Notes: generated by a model not told the origin, from the sequence alone. Counted from the first letter of the stretch, positions 25,598-37,732 are shown. The stretch is 64,000 nucleotides of DNA from Rhodococcus rhodochrous (GCF_014854695.1 NZ_CP027557.1:3038001-3102000); one strand, 5' to 3'. Program-made: numbers and translations.

Positions 25598-25735
25598 GTG
25601 CCCGCGGCACCCACCACCAGCCCACCACCCGACACCAGCTCCCCCTGCCCGGAGTGCGACTCCGGGCCGGAAGGATCCTCTAGCGGGCCGGGTCACCACC
25701 CCGGCCACCACCCCGCCCGGCAGGACCGCCCCTGA
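25598..25735 (+). CDS. Possible 45-aa leader peptide before the CNNM genes
   Basis: A GTG-started frame with GAGAGG six bases upstream. The peptide has a Pro/Thr-rich start (PAAPTTSPPPDTSSP), a CPEC pair at 17-20 and a HHPGHH cluster at 33-38. Its stop overlaps the ATG of the downstream transporter gene (TGATG), so translation of the two is probably coupled. Cys and His pairs are metal-ligand-like, and Pro-rich leaders are known to sense Mg2+ in other bacteria (MgtL). A regulatory role for the CNNM/CorC operon is an inference. It could be a chance frame in GC-rich DNA. Confidence 0.4.
   Translation: MPAAPTTSPPPDTSSPCPECDSGPEGSSSGPGHHPGHHPARQDRP
25647..25667 (+). promoter_or_regulatory. Stem-loop within the CNNM leader
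   Basis: A 9-bp perfect stem (GCCCGGAGT / ACTCCGGGC) with a GCG loop, lying inside the possible leader peptide frame over its CPEC codons and 67 bp before the CNNM ATG. It could be the switching element of an attenuator or part of a longer structured leader. Confidence 0.45.
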
Positions 25736-27150
25736 TGTCCGTCCTGCTCGATATCGCCGCCCTCCTCGGCTTCGTGGCGCTCACCGCAGGCACCGCCCTG
25801 TTCGTCGCCGCCGAGTTCTCCCTGACCGCCCTCGAACGCAGCGCCGTCGACGCGCACGCCCACGACGGCGACCGACGCGCCCGGCAGGTCCAGCACGCGC
25901 ACCGCACCCTGTCGTTCCAGCTGTCCGGCGCCCAGCTCGGCATCACCATCACCACACTGATCACCGGCTATCTCGCCGAACCGATCCTCGCGCAGTTCTT
26001 CACCCCGCTGTTCGACGCGATCGGCCTGAGCACCTCCGTCGCCGCAACCGTCTCGCTGGTCCTCGCGCTGCTCATCGCCACCTCCTTCTCCATGGTCTTC
26101 GGCGAACTGGTCCCCAAGAACATCGCCATCGCCCGGCCCATGGGCACCGCCCGCGCCACCGCCGGCCTCCAACTGGCGTTCTCGCTGCTGTTCCGCTGGG
26201 CCATCCTCGGACTCAACGGCGCCGCCAACCACATCGTGCGGCGCCTCGGCATCGAACCGGCCGAGGAACTGCGCTCGGCGCGTTCCCCGCAGGAACTCGG
26301 GTCGCTGGTGCGCGCCTCGGCCCGCAGCGGCACCCTCGACGAGCACACCGCCCGCCTGGTCTACCGCTCCCTGCAGTTCGGGGACCGCACCGCCGAGGAC
26401 CTCATGACCCCGCGCAGCACCGTCGAGAGCCTCGACCGCAACGCCACCGTCCTCGACCTCATCGAACTGTCCGCCCGCACCGGCTACTCACGCTTCCCGA
26501 TCGTCGACGGCGACCTCGACGCCCCTCTCGGCGTCGTGCACGTCAAGCACGCATTCACCGTGCCCGGCCCGGCGCGCGGCACCACCGCCGTCGGCGCCCT
26601 CGCCCGCCGCGTGCCCACCGTGCCGTCCAGCCTCGACGGCGACACCGTCATGGAACGGGTGCGCTCGGACGGCATGCAGGTCGCGCTCGTCGTCGACGAA
26701 TACGGCGGCACCGCCGGACTGATCACCATGGAGGACCTCGTCGAGGAGATCGTCGGCGACGTCCGCGACGAACACGACGAGACCGAACTCGACGCCCACC
26801 GCGAGGGGGACGGCTGGTCGTGCACGGGTCTGCTGCGCACCGACGAGCTCGCCCAGCTCACCGGCTACCGCGCCCCCGACGGCGACTACGAGACCCTCGC
26901 CGGACTGATCCTCACCGAACTCGGCCGCATCCCCGAGGTCGACGACGAGATCCAGCTGCCGCTGCGCCGCGGCGAACGCGACCTCACCTGGTACGCGCGC
27001 ATCCTCGAGATGGACGGACACCGCATCGACCGGGTGCTGCTCGTCCCCGGCGCCGCCCCCGACCCCGAGAACCCCGACGGCGACAGCGATGGGGACAGGG
27101 ACGACAGCGACGACGCCCCCGCTGCCGACGAGGGTGGTGAGCGTCGATGA
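25735..27150 (+). CDS. CNNM/CorC-type (HlyC/CorC) transporter, first copy
   Basis: 471 aa. The N-terminal CNNM/DUF21 membrane domain (~1-200) has the signature GTALFVAAEFSLTALERS and FGELVPKNIAIARP. A CBS pair follows (~215-345, ending VDEYGGTAGLITMEDLVEEIVGDVRDE), then a C-terminal CorC/HlyC domain and an acidic tail. The family exports or senses Mg2+/Co2+. Homologue of Rv1842c. Its ATG overlaps the stop of the possible leader peptide, and its stop overlaps the next CNNM start by 4 bp. Confidence 0.92.
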   Translation: MSVLLDIAALLGFVALTAGTALFVAAEFSLTALERSAVDAHAHDGDRRARQVQHAHRTLSFQLSGAQLGITITTLITGYLAEPILAQFFTPLFDAIGLSTSVAATVSLVLALLIATSFSMVFGELVPKNIAIARPMGTARATAGLQLAFSLLFRWAILGLNGAANHIVRRLGIEPAEELRSARSPQELGSLVRASARSGTLDEHTARLVYRSLQFGDRTAEDLMTPRSTVESLDRNATVLDLIELSARTGYSRFPIVDGDLDAPLGVVHVKHAFTVPGPARGTTAVGALARRVPTVPSSLDGDTVMERVRSDGMQVALVVDEYGGTAGLITMEDLVEEIVGDVRDEHDETELDAHREGDGWSCTGLLRTDELAQLTGYRAPDGDYETLAGLILTELGRIPEVDDEIQLPLRRGERDLTWYARILEMDGHRIDRVLLVPGAAPDPENPDGDSDGDRDDSDDAPAADEGGERR

Positions 27151-28265
27151 GCGACTGGTTCGCGATCGTCCTCGCCGTGCTGCTGCTCGCCGGCAACGCC
27201 TTCTTCGTCGGCGCCGAGTTCTCCCTCATCACCGTCCGCCGCGACCGCCTCGAGACACTGCTCGCCCAGGGCAAGACCCGCGCCCGCACCGTCATCCACG
27301 CCGGCGAACACCTCTCGCTCATGCTCGCCGGCTCCCAGCTCGGCATCACGATCTGCTCGATCCTGCTCGGCCGCGTCGCCGAACCGGCCATCGCGCACCT
27401 GATCGAGGTGCCCCTGCATGCGGCCGGGGTGCCCGACGCGCTGCTGCACCCCATCGCGTTCACCATCGGGCTCACGATCGTGGTGGTGCTGCACATCCTG
27501 CTCGGCGAGATGGTGCCGAAGAACATCGCCATCGCCGGCCCGGAACGCGCCGCGATGCTGCTCGTGCCGATCCACCTACTGTTCATGCGACCCGCCCGGC
27601 CGGTCATCGCGTTCTACAACCTGTGCGCCAACGCCACCCTGCGCGCGGCGCACATCGACCCGAAGGACGAACTCGACACCTCCGTCTCCGCCGTGGAGCT
27701 CACCGAGATGATCGGTGAATCCCGCTCCGAGGGGCTGCTCGACGCGGAGGAACACAAGCGCCTCACCCGTGCTCTGGCCACCGGCGACCGCACCGTCGCC
27801 GACGTGATGATCCCGCTCGCCCGGGTGCGCACCGTCCCGCACACCGGCGCGGGCCCGACCCTCGGCGACGTCGAGCACGCGGTCACCACCACCGGCTTCT
27901 CCCGGTATCCCACGCGCCGACCCGACGGCACGATCACCGGCTATGTGCACATCAAGGACGTGCTCGATCTGGTGCGGGAACAGTCCACCGGTCCCGAGAC
28001 CGTCATCCCTACCGCGGTGATCCGGAAGCTGCCGGCCATCGGGATCGGCGACGGTCTCGACGAGGCGCTGGCCGCGCTGCGCCGCAACAACGCGCATCTG
28101 GCCGGGGTGACCGACACCACCGGAACGCTGCGGGGCATCGTCGCGCTCGAGGACCTCGTGGAAGAGTTCGTCGGGACGGTCCGCGACGCCACCCACCGGG
28201 TCGCGGATCCGCTGGGCAACCGCCCCCGCACGACCGCACCCCGATCGACCGAACGAGAACCATGA
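27147..28265 (+). CDS. CNNM/CorC-type transporter, second copy
   Basis: 372 aa. A CNNM membrane domain (GNAFFVGAEFSLITVRRDRLE; LLGEMVPKNIAIAGPE) and a CBS pair ending GIVALEDLVEEFVGTVRD. It lacks the C-terminal CorC domain of its neighbour, as does Rv1841c. The two proteins probably form a heteromer. It starts inside the stop of the first copy (ATGA) and overlaps the next gene by 4 bp. Confidence 0.92.
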   Translation: MSDWFAIVLAVLLLAGNAFFVGAEFSLITVRRDRLETLLAQGKTRARTVIHAGEHLSLMLAGSQLGITICSILLGRVAEPAIAHLIEVPLHAAGVPDALLHPIAFTIGLTIVVVLHILLGEMVPKNIAIAGPERAAMLLVPIHLLFMRPARPVIAFYNLCANATLRAAHIDPKDELDTSVSAVELTEMIGESRSEGLLDAEEHKRLTRALATGDRTVADVMIPLARVRTVPHTGAGPTLGDVEHAVTTTGFSRYPTRRPDGTITGYVHIKDVLDLVREQSTGPETVIPTAVIRKLPAIGIGDGLDEALAALRRNNAHLAGVTDTTGTLRGIVALEDLVEEFVGTVRDATHRVADPLGNRPRTTAPRSTEREP

Positions 28266-29200
28266 CCCGCTCCCCGTCCGTGACCGACCGCCCGGCGATC
28301 CTGGCCGAGACCGAATGGACCGCGCGGCGCGACGCCCACCACGCCGTCGTGGACGAGCTGCTCGCCGGGCATCTCGAACGACGCGCCACCGGGCGCGGCC
28401 ACCCGGTGCACGACTTCCTGTTCACCTACTACAGCCTGCGGCCGAGCCAGCTGCGGCGCTGGCATCCCGGTTACGGCACCGTGCTGCTCGGCGCGGCCGC
28501 GGTGCGCGGCTACCGCGACCATCCGGGCTACGAGCGGGTCACCGTCGACGGGCAGCCGGGGGTGCGGGTGGGCCGGGAGGTGCTCGACCGGCGCGCCGAC
28601 ACCGTCGACTTCGTCGCGGGGCTGCTCACCGCGACGGCCTCCCGGCCGCCGCAGCTCGGCTGCTTCGGATTGCACGAGTGGGCGATGGTGTACCGGGCGG
28701 GGGTCGACGGGGTGCGGCATTCGTCGGTGCCGTTGCGGCTCGGCCACACCGGAACCGACACGGTGGTGGAATCAATGCAGCTTCGATGCACCCATTACGA
28801 TGCGTTCCGGTTCTTCACCCCCGACGCCGTCCCGCGCAACGCCACCGAACTGACCCGCGACCAGCAGGTGCGCAGCGAGCAACCCGGCTGCCTGCACGCC
28901 GGCATGGACCTGTACAAGTGGGCCTACAAGCTGCTGCCGTTGACGGATTCGGAGCTGACGGTGCGGTGCCTGCGACACGCGTCCGCAGCCCGTGAATTGG
29001 ATATGCGGGCAAGCCCGTATGATCTCGAGGACTACGGCTACTCGCCCATCAGGATCGAGACTGCCGCCGGACGCGCACAGTACGTCCGCGAGCAGTCGGC
29101 GCTCACCCGTCGCGCCGCAGCTCTGAGAGAAGAGCTGGTGAATCGATGTACCGCCCTGCAGGCGCACAGAACCACTGCGCCCGATACTACTGGCGGGTAA
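28262..29200 (+). CDS. Conserved actinobacterial protein (often labelled 3-methyladenine DNA glycosylase)
   Basis: 312 aa, soluble, beginning with a WTARRDAHHAVVDELLAGHL helix. It has the conserved block HPVHDFLFTYYSLRPSQLRRWHPGYG and a middle section CFGLHEWAMVYR...RHSSVPLRLG. Proteins with this block are carried in databases as 3-methyladenine DNA glycosylases, but I see no helix-hairpin-helix or AAG-type active site, so I treat that name as unverified. Its start overlaps the CNNM stop by 4 bp, so it belongs to that operon. Confidence 0.75.
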   Translation: MTRSPSVTDRPAILAETEWTARRDAHHAVVDELLAGHLERRATGRGHPVHDFLFTYYSLRPSQLRRWHPGYGTVLLGAAAVRGYRDHPGYERVTVDGQPGVRVGREVLDRRADTVDFVAGLLTATASRPPQLGCFGLHEWAMVYRAGVDGVRHSSVPLRLGHTGTDTVVESMQLRCTHYDAFRFFTPDAVPRNATELTRDQQVRSEQPGCLHAGMDLYKWAYKLLPLTDSELTVRCLRHASAARELDMRASPYDLEDYGYSPIRIETAAGRAQYVREQSALTRRAAALREELVNRCTALQAHRTTAPDTTGG

Positions 29201-29216
29201 CATAATCGACGATTCC

Positions 29217-29243
29217 GTGCGGCCGGGACGTTTCCGGCCGCAC
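29217..29243 (+). promoter_or_regulatory. Stem-loop in the glcB leader
   Basis: Perfect 10-bp arms (GTGCGGCCGG / CCGGCCGCAC) with a 7-nt loop, between the preceding gene (stop at 29200) and glcB. A TAACAT -10-like element at the end of the upstream gene would place it at the 5' end of the glcB mRNA. Otherwise it ends the CNNM transcript. No U run. Confidence 0.5.
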
Positions 29244-29266
29244 AGCAACCGGAAAGAGTGAGGGTG

Positions 29267-31450
29267 ATGACAGAACGCGTGCAGGTCGGCGGACTTCAGA
29301 TCGCGCAGGTTCTCTACGACTTCGTCAACAACGAGGCCATCCCCGGCAGCGGGCTCGACGCGGACACCTTCTGGGCAGGTGCCGACAAGATCGTCCACGA
29401 CCTCGCCCCCAAGAACCGGGCGCTGCTCGCCAAGCGTGACGAACTCCAGGCTCAGATCGACGGCTGGCACCGCGACCGCGCCGGACAGCCCCACGACCCG
29501 GCCGCCTACAAGGCCTTCCTCGAAGAGATCGGCTACCTCGTTCCGGCCCCCGAGCCGTTCACCATCGGCACCGAGAACGTCGACTCCGAGATCGCCGAGA
29601 CCGCCGGCCCGCAGCTCGTCGTGCCCGTCCTCAACGCCCGCTTCGCGCTCAACGCCTCCAACGCGCGTTGGGGATCGCTCTACGACGCGCTCTACGGCAC
29701 CGACGTCATCCCCGAAGAAGGGGGCGCCGAGAAGACCGCCGGCTACAACAAGGTCCGCGGCGACAAGGTCATCGCCTGGGCCCGCGACTTCCTCGACAAG
29801 GCCGCACCCCTCGCGCAGGGCTCGCACGCCGACTCCACCGGCTACCGCATCGACGGCACCGAACTGAAGGTCACCCTCGGCGACGGCACCGTCACCGGAC
29901 TCGCCCAGCCCGACAAGCTCGTCGGCTACCTCGGCGACAAGGCCACCCCGTCCTCGGTGCTGCTGCGCAACCACGGCCTGCACATCGACATCCAGATCGA
30001 CCCCGAGTCCCCCATCGGCAGCACCGACGCCGCCGGCGTCAAGGACGTCGTCCTCGAATCCGCCGTCACCACCATCATGGACTTCGAGGACTCCGTCGCC
30101 GCCGTCGACGCCGACGACAAGGTCATCGGCTACCGCAACTGGCTCGGCCTCAACCGCGGCGACCTGTCCGAATCCTTCGACAAGGGCGGCAAGACCCTCA
30201 CCCGCACGCTCAACCCGAACCGCCTCTACACCGCCCTCGACGGCAGCGACCTCGAACTGCACGGCCGCTCCCTGCTGTTCGTCCGCAACGTCGGACACCT
30301 CATGACCAACCCCGCCGTCCTCGACCGCGACGGCAACGAGGTCCCCGAAGGCATCCTCGACGCGCTCGTCACCAGCCTGTGCGCCATCCACGGCCTACAC
30401 ATCGACGAGGACCACGGCCCGCTCGCCAACAGCCGCACCGGCTCGATCTACATCGTCAAGCCCAAGCAGCACGGCCCCGAGGAATCCGCCTTCACCACCG
30501 AACTGTTCGGCCGCGTCGAAGAGGTCCTCTCCCTGCCCACCAACACCCTCAAGGTCGGCATCATGGACGAGGAACGACGCACCACCGTCAACCTCGCCGC
30601 CTGCATCAAGGCCGCCTCCGACCGCGTGGTGTTCATCAACACCGGCTTCCTCGACCGCACCGGCGACGAGATCCACACCTCCATGGAGGCCGGCCCCGTC
30701 GTCCGCAAGGCCGCGATGAAGCAGCAGCGCTGGATCGCCGCCTACGAGGACTGGAACGTCGACACCGGCCTCGCCTGCGGCCTGCAGGGCAAGGCCCAGA
30801 TCGGCAAGGGCATGTGGGCCATGACCGACCTCATGCGCGACATGGTCGAGCAGAAGATCGGCCAGCCCAAGGCCGGCGCCAACACCGCCTGGGTGCCCTC
30901 GCCCACCGGCGCCACCCTGCACGCCACCCACTACCACGAGGTCGACGTCTTCGCCGTCCAGAACGAGCTCAAGGGCACCAGCCGCGCCACCGTCGACGAC
31001 ATCCTCACCATCCCCCTCGCCGAGAACCCGAACTGGACCGACGAGGAGAAGCGCGAAGAACTCGACAACAACTGCCAGTCCATCCTCGGCTACGTCGTGC
31101 GCTGGATCGACGCCGGCGTCGGCTGCTCCAAGGTCCCCGACATCCACGACGTCGCCCTCATGGAGGACCGCGCCACCCTGCGCATCTCCAGCCAGCTCCT
31201 CGCCAACTGGATCCGCCACGACGTCGTCACCGCCGACGAGGTCATCGCCTCCCTCGAGCGCATGGCACCCGTCGTCGACCGGCAGAACGAAGGCGACCCC
31301 GGCTACCGGCCGCTCGCCCCGAACTTCGACGACAACATCGCCTTCCAGGCCGCCAAGGAACTCATCCTCGAAGGCACCACACAGCCCAGCGGCTACACCG
31401 AGCCGATCCTGCACCGCCGTCGCCGCGAGAACAAGGCCAAGTACGCCTGA
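29267..31450 (+). CDS. glcB: Malate synthase G
   Basis: 727 aa, the normal length of the monomeric G form. It condenses glyoxylate and acetyl-CoA to malate in the glyoxylate shunt and in glycolate use. Family blocks seen include [46 protein letters not shown] (near the acetyl-CoA site) and [18 protein letters not shown]. The ATG at 29267 is preferred to the GTG nine bases upstream; GGAAAGAG precedes both. Orthologue of Rv1837c. A strong hairpin terminator follows, so it is monocistronic. Confidence 0.97.
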   Translation: MTERVQVGGLQIAQVLYDFVNNEAIPGSGLDADTFWAGADKIVHDLAPKNRALLAKRDELQAQIDGWHRDRAGQPHDPAAYKAFLEEIGYLVPAPEPFTIGTENVDSEIAETAGPQLVVPVLNARFALNASNARWGSLYDALYGTDVIPEEGGAEKTAGYNKVRGDKVIAWARDFLDKAAPLAQGSHADSTGYRIDGTELKVTLGDGTVTGLAQPDKLVGYLGDKATPSSVLLRNHGLHIDIQIDPESPIGSTDAAGVKDVVLESAVTTIMDFEDSVAAVDADDKVIGYRNWLGLNRGDLSESFDKGGKTLTRTLNPNRLYTALDGSDLELHGRSLLFVRNVGHLMTNPAVLDRDGNEVPEGILDALVTSLCAIHGLHIDEDHGPLANSRTGSIYIVKPKQHGPEESAFTTELFGRVEEVLSLPTNTLKVGIMDEERRTTVNLAACIKAASDRVVFINTGFLDRTGDEIHTSMEAGPVVRKAAMKQQRWIAAYEDWNVDTGLACGLQGKAQIGKGMWAMTDLMRDMVEQKIGQPKAGANTAWVPSPTGATLHATHYHEVDVFAVQNELKGTSRATVDDILTIPLAENPNWTDEEKREELDNNCQSILGYVVRWIDAGVGCSKVPDIHDVALMEDRATLRISSQLLANWIRHDVVTADEVIASLERMAPVVDRQNEGDPGYRPLAPNFDDNIAFQAAKELILEGTTQPSGYTEPILHRRRRENKAKYA

Positions 31451-31467
31451 CCCGCACACCGACACCC

Positions 31468-31500
31468 CAGGGCCCCGATCCACACCGGATCGGGGCCCTG
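31468..31500 (+). terminator. glcB terminator
   Basis: A 14-bp perfect stem (CAGGGCCCCGATCC / GGATCGGGGCCCTG) with a 5-nt loop, starting 17 bp after the glcB stop. No U tract. Confidence 0.8.
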
Positions 31501-31593
31501 CCCGTCCCCGCACCGCGCGGCGGAGCCAGGTCACATCCCGTCTCTCACTAGACTCGACCATCGGACCGACGAACGAAACGAGGCGGACACGAC

Positions 31594-33327
31594 GTGGGCG
31601 GGCGACATCGCGGCAGCGGACGACGAGGAATCAGCACGAGCGTCATCGTGGTCGCCGTAGGCGTAGCACTCGCCCTGCTCGCCGTCCTCGGCTGGTTCCG
31701 CCTCCGCGACAACATCGACGACCAGGCCACCGCCGCCGCCGAAACCTGCGTCGAAGGCGACACCGTCCTGCACATCGCCGCCGACCCCCTCATCGCTCCC
31801 GCCCTCACCGAACTCGCCGACCAGTGGACCGACGGCGGCGTCCGCGTCATCCGCGACCACTGCGTCACCGCCGAGATCACCGCCGTCGACAGCCTCGCCT
31901 CCGCCGACACCCTCACCGCCGGCACCTGGGATCCGGCACTCGGCCCCGAACCCGCCCTGTGGGTGCCCCTCGACACCCGGATGAGCGCCCGCGCCGCCGA
32001 CACCATCGACGGCACCCCCCGCTCCCTCGCCACCTCCCCGGTCGTGCTCGCCGTCCCCACCGACCTCGGCCGCGCCCTCACCACCGCCACCGTCCGCTGG
32101 CAGGACCTGCCCCGACTCCAGAACGACCCCGCCGCCATGCGCGAGAGCGGACTCGACATCTGGGGCACCCTCGGCCTCGCCCTGCCCACCGGCACCGAGA
32201 CCCACGCCACCACCCTCGCCCTCGAAGCCGTCACCGCCGCCACCACCGGCATCGGCGCCGGACCGGTCACCCTCGAACAGGCCGCCACCCCCACCGCCAT
32301 CACCGCCGTGAGCACCCTCGCGCTCGGCGCCGACACCCTCGGCGCAGTCGGCACCACCGCCGACACCCTCGCCGCGCTCGGCGCCCGCCCCGACACCGAG
32401 GCCCCCATCCACGCCGTGCCGGTCGTCGAACAGCAACTGCACCGCGCTCTCACCGACGGGCAGGTCCGCGGCCTCACCGGCCACCTGCCGATCGGCGTCG
32501 CACCCGTCGTCGACTTCCCCACCGCCGTCGTCGACGCCCCCTGGGTCGACGAGACCCTCGCCCGCGCCGCCGCGGAGTTCACCGACTACGCGCGTCGCCC
32601 CGAACAGACCGGCATCCTCACCGCCCACGGCTTCCGCACCGCCGACGCCGCCCCCGAACCCGCCGGGGAACTGCCGCTGCCCCGCGTCGACACCGTCCTC
32701 GCCCCCGCCGACCCCACCGTCGACGACGTCCTCGTCGCACTGCGTCTCGCCCCGGTGTCCCCGCGCAAGGTCACGATGGTCGTCGACACCTCCACCTCCA
32801 TGGGCACCCCCGCCGGCGACGGCACCCGCCTCACCGCCACCGCGGGGGCCCTGCGCGAGGCCATGCGCCGAGCCTCCATCAACTCGGTGATGGGCATGTA
32901 CGTCTTCGCCGACACCCCCAGCGGGCACCGCGTCGCCGTCATCCGCGACGGCCTCACCGAGTCCAAGCGCGCGGCGATGTCCTCGGTCCTCGACGACATC
33001 GACCTCGTCGAGCGCGAACCGGTCTACGCCACCCTCACCGCCGCCTACCGCGACGCCGTCGACAACTACGACCCGGGCCGACCGAACTCCGTGCTCGTCG
33101 TCGTCGACAGCGACGACCCCGACGAGACGGCCGCCCGCGACCTGCGCGCGGCGATCGACGAACTCGCGTCCCCTGCCACCCCTGTGCGGATCGACGTCGT
33201 CATCCTCGGCGACCGCACCGACCCCGTCCTCGAGCAAGCCGCCGAGGCCACCGACGGCAACCTCACCGTCGTCGACACCACCGACCCGGCCGATCTCACC
33301 GACCTCCTCCGAAAGCTGACGTCCTGA
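31594..33327 (+). CDS. Membrane-anchored protein with binding-protein-like domain and VWA domain
   Basis: 577 aa. A basic N-terminus and one membrane helix (~14-35) anchor it facing outward. Residues ~55-370 resemble a periplasmic binding-protein fold (DTVLHIAADPLIAPALTELADQW...). From ~395 there is a von Willebrand A domain with an intact MIDAS (VVDTSTSMG) and an Asp-rich C-terminal half. Homologue of Rv1836c. The GTG start has GAGG about 10 bases upstream. It abuts the metallophosphoesterase gene. Function unknown; the VWA domain suggests metal-dependent protein binding at the cell surface. Confidence 0.82.
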   Translation: MGGRHRGSGRRGISTSVIVVAVGVALALLAVLGWFRLRDNIDDQATAAAETCVEGDTVLHIAADPLIAPALTELADQWTDGGVRVIRDHCVTAEITAVDSLASADTLTAGTWDPALGPEPALWVPLDTRMSARAADTIDGTPRSLATSPVVLAVPTDLGRALTTATVRWQDLPRLQNDPAAMRESGLDIWGTLGLALPTGTETHATTLALEAVTAATTGIGAGPVTLEQAATPTAITAVSTLALGADTLGAVGTTADTLAALGARPDTEAPIHAVPVVEQQLHRALTDGQVRGLTGHLPIGVAPVVDFPTAVVDAPWVDETLARAAAEFTDYARRPEQTGILTAHGFRTADAAPEPAGELPLPRVDTVLAPADPTVDDVLVALRLAPVSPRKVTMVVDTSTSMGTPAGDGTRLTATAGALREAMRRASINSVMGMYVFADTPSGHRVAVIRDGLTESKRAAMSSVLDDIDLVEREPVYATLTAAYRDAVDNYDPGRPNSVLVVVDSDDPDETAARDLRAAIDELASPATPVRIDVVILGDRTDPVLEQAAEATDGNLTVVDTTDPADLTDLLRKLTS

Positions 33328-33329
33328 CC

Positions 33330-34475
33330 GTGCTCCGACTTCTCGTCATGGGGGTCTTCCTCGCCCTCCTCACCTACCTGCTGCATCGACGACTCGTCCG
33401 GGCACCCGGCCTGCCGCGTCCTGCCGCCCTCGCCGCCGACCTCGTCCTGGCGGCGATGTTCGTCCTCACGCTCGGTGCCTCCGGGGTGGGCACGGCGCTC
33501 GACCCCGCCTGGGCCCGCCCCATCGGGTTCCTCGGCTGGAGCTGGATGGCGGTGGTGCTGTACCTGATGCTCGGGCTCCTGCTCGTCGGAGCGGGACTGC
33601 TCGTCGCCCGCCTCGTCCGGCGCGGACACCCCGGGCCGACCACCGACGTGACCCCGCGACGGGGTCTGCGCATCGCGACCGCCGTGCTCGTCGTCGCCGC
33701 GGTCGCCGCCGTCGGATACGGCACGGTCGAAGCCGACCGGCCGCGGATCGTCACCGTGCCCGTCGCGCTGCAGGACCTGCCCACCGGCTTCGACGGCGCC
33801 CGGATCGCGCTCGTCACCGACCTGCACGTCGGACCCGCCCGCGGCGCCGACTTCGTGCAACGCGTCGTCGACCTCGTCGCCGACCAGCAGCCCGACCTGA
33901 TCGTGCTCGGCGGCGACCTCGCCGACGGCACCGTCGACCTCGTCGGTTCCGACCTCGAACCGCTCCGGCAGCTGCAGGCCCCGCTCGGGGTGTACGGCGT
34001 CAGCGGCAACCACGAGTACTACTCCGACGACGCCGAATCATGGCTCGACCATTGGGAGACGCTCGGTGTACGCACCCTGCGCAACGAGCACGTCGTCCTC
34101 GAACGCGCCGGCGACGTCGTCGCGCTCGCCGGCGTCCACGACTACACGGCCACCGAACCCCACCACCCGGACATGCCCACCGCCCTCGACGGCATCGCGG
34201 ACGGTACCCCGGTGATCCTCGCCGCCCACCAGCCCCGGCACATCGACGAGGCCCGCGAGCTCGGAGTCGACCTGCAGCTGTCCGGGCACACCCACGGCGG
34301 ACAGATGTGGCCGCTGCGGCCGTTCGTATCCCTCGCCAACCCCACCGTCACCGGACTCGACCGCTTCGGTGACACGCAGATCTATACGTCCCAGGGCACC
34401 GGCGCGTGGGGACCGCCCGTGCGGGTCGGCACCCCACCGGAGATCTCCGTCCTCGAGCTGACCGCCGCGAACTGA
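33330..34475 (+). CDS. Membrane-linked metallophosphoesterase
   Basis: 381 aa. The N-terminal ~140 residues carry four hydrophobic helices, then a calcineurin-like phosphoesterase domain: TDLHVGPARG (metal ligands D, H), GGDLADG, GNHEYY, AAHQPRH and SGHTHGGQMWP, the full two-metal set of the YkuE-like group. It starts 2 bp after the VWA gene, with no clear ribosome site of its own, so it is translationally coupled. YkuE-like enzymes act on cell-envelope lipids such as UDP-sugar lipids; the substrate here is not known. Confidence 0.88.
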   Translation: MLRLLVMGVFLALLTYLLHRRLVRAPGLPRPAALAADLVLAAMFVLTLGASGVGTALDPAWARPIGFLGWSWMAVVLYLMLGLLLVGAGLLVARLVRRGHPGPTTDVTPRRGLRIATAVLVVAAVAAVGYGTVEADRPRIVTVPVALQDLPTGFDGARIALVTDLHVGPARGADFVQRVVDLVADQQPDLIVLGGDLADGTVDLVGSDLEPLRQLQAPLGVYGVSGNHEYYSDDAESWLDHWETLGVRTLRNEHVVLERAGDVVALAGVHDYTATEPHHPDMPTALDGIADGTPVILAAHQPRHIDEARELGVDLQLSGHTHGGQMWPLRPFVSLANPTVTGLDRFGDTQIYTSQGTGAWGPPVRVGTPPEISVLELTAAN

Positions 34476-34478
34476 GGG

Positions 34479-34497
34479 CCTTGCCCTCAGGGCAGGG
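34479..34497 (+). terminator. Terminator hairpin after the metallophosphoesterase
   Basis: CCTTGCCCT / AGGGCAGGG, pairing at 8 of 9 positions with a 1-nt spacer, starting 4 bp after the stop codon. Confidence 0.45.
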
Positions 34498-34523
34498 TGA
34501 GATGTGTTCTTACTGGGTAGAGG

Positions 34524-34556
34524 TTCTGTATTTCTTTGGTTTCCGTACTATTCGGA
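34524..34556. repeat. AT-rich intergenic repeat, copy A
   Basis: The 25 bp at 34524-34548 match 44587-44611 at 21 positions; both share TGGTTTCCGTAC, and CGGA follows a few bases later. Copy A is in the convergent intergenic space between the metallophosphoesterase and gcvP. No matching coding sequence. Nature unknown. Confidence 0.5.
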
Positions 34557-34573
34557 GTTATTCTATCGATGAA

Positions 34574-34603
34574 GATGGCCGACGGACGTGTCCGTCGGCC
34601 ATC
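34574..34603. terminator. gcvP terminator hairpin
   Basis: A 14-bp perfect stem (GATGGCCGACGGAC / GTCCGTCGGCCATC) with a tiny loop, seven bases beyond the gcvP stop on the minus strand. It is symmetrical and can act in both directions. Confidence 0.75.
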
Positions 34604-34610
34604 CCCGGCA

Positions 34611-37463
<2,853 letters not shown>

Positions 37464-37539
37464 CGCAGCTCCCGGGCTGGTCGGCGAGGTCCACATGCGC
37501 GCGGTCGCGCGAGGTGGTTCCTCCCCCTCTGTCGTGAGC

Positions 37540-37715
37540 TCGCGGAGCGAGCGCCTGAGAGATTCGGCCGGCCAGAGCCTTTCCCCGTGGGCGGGCGGGT
37601 GCTCCCGCCGCTTTCCAGAGACGTCGGAGCTCACGCGGTCCCGGTTGCCTGAGAGATTGACGGGGAGGTGCTGCTCCTTCGGCGCCCGGCTCGGTGTCCG
37701 GGTCTCTCCCGCGTG
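37540..37715 (-). ncRNA. Tandem glycine riboswitch
   Basis: Read on the minus strand, two glycine aptamers follow each other. The first opens with GCGGGAGAGACCCGG, contains GCGCCGAAGGAGCA, and ends with AATCTCTCAGGCAACCGG. The second has CTCTGGAAAGCGG, ACGGGGAAAG, then CTCTGGCCG and AATCTCTCAGGCGC. These are the hallmark conserved pieces of the gcvT-type motif. It lies in the gcvP leader, ~77 bp before the ATG, and should switch on gcvP when glycine is abundant. The purine-rich segment GAGGGGGAGGAACC after it may belong to the expression platform. Confidence 0.92.
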
Positions 37716-37732
37716 ATGGCGACGCATCTTCG

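Noticed and set aside
28772..30391. Long open frame antisense to malate synthase and its upstream gene
   Set aside because: Gly/Val/Asp-rich mirror of GC-rich coding DNA, no domain, and the opposite strand encodes a confident enzyme.
31531..33237. Long Gly-rich open frame antisense to the VWA protein
   Set aside because: Shadow of Pro/Thr/Ala codons on the real strand.
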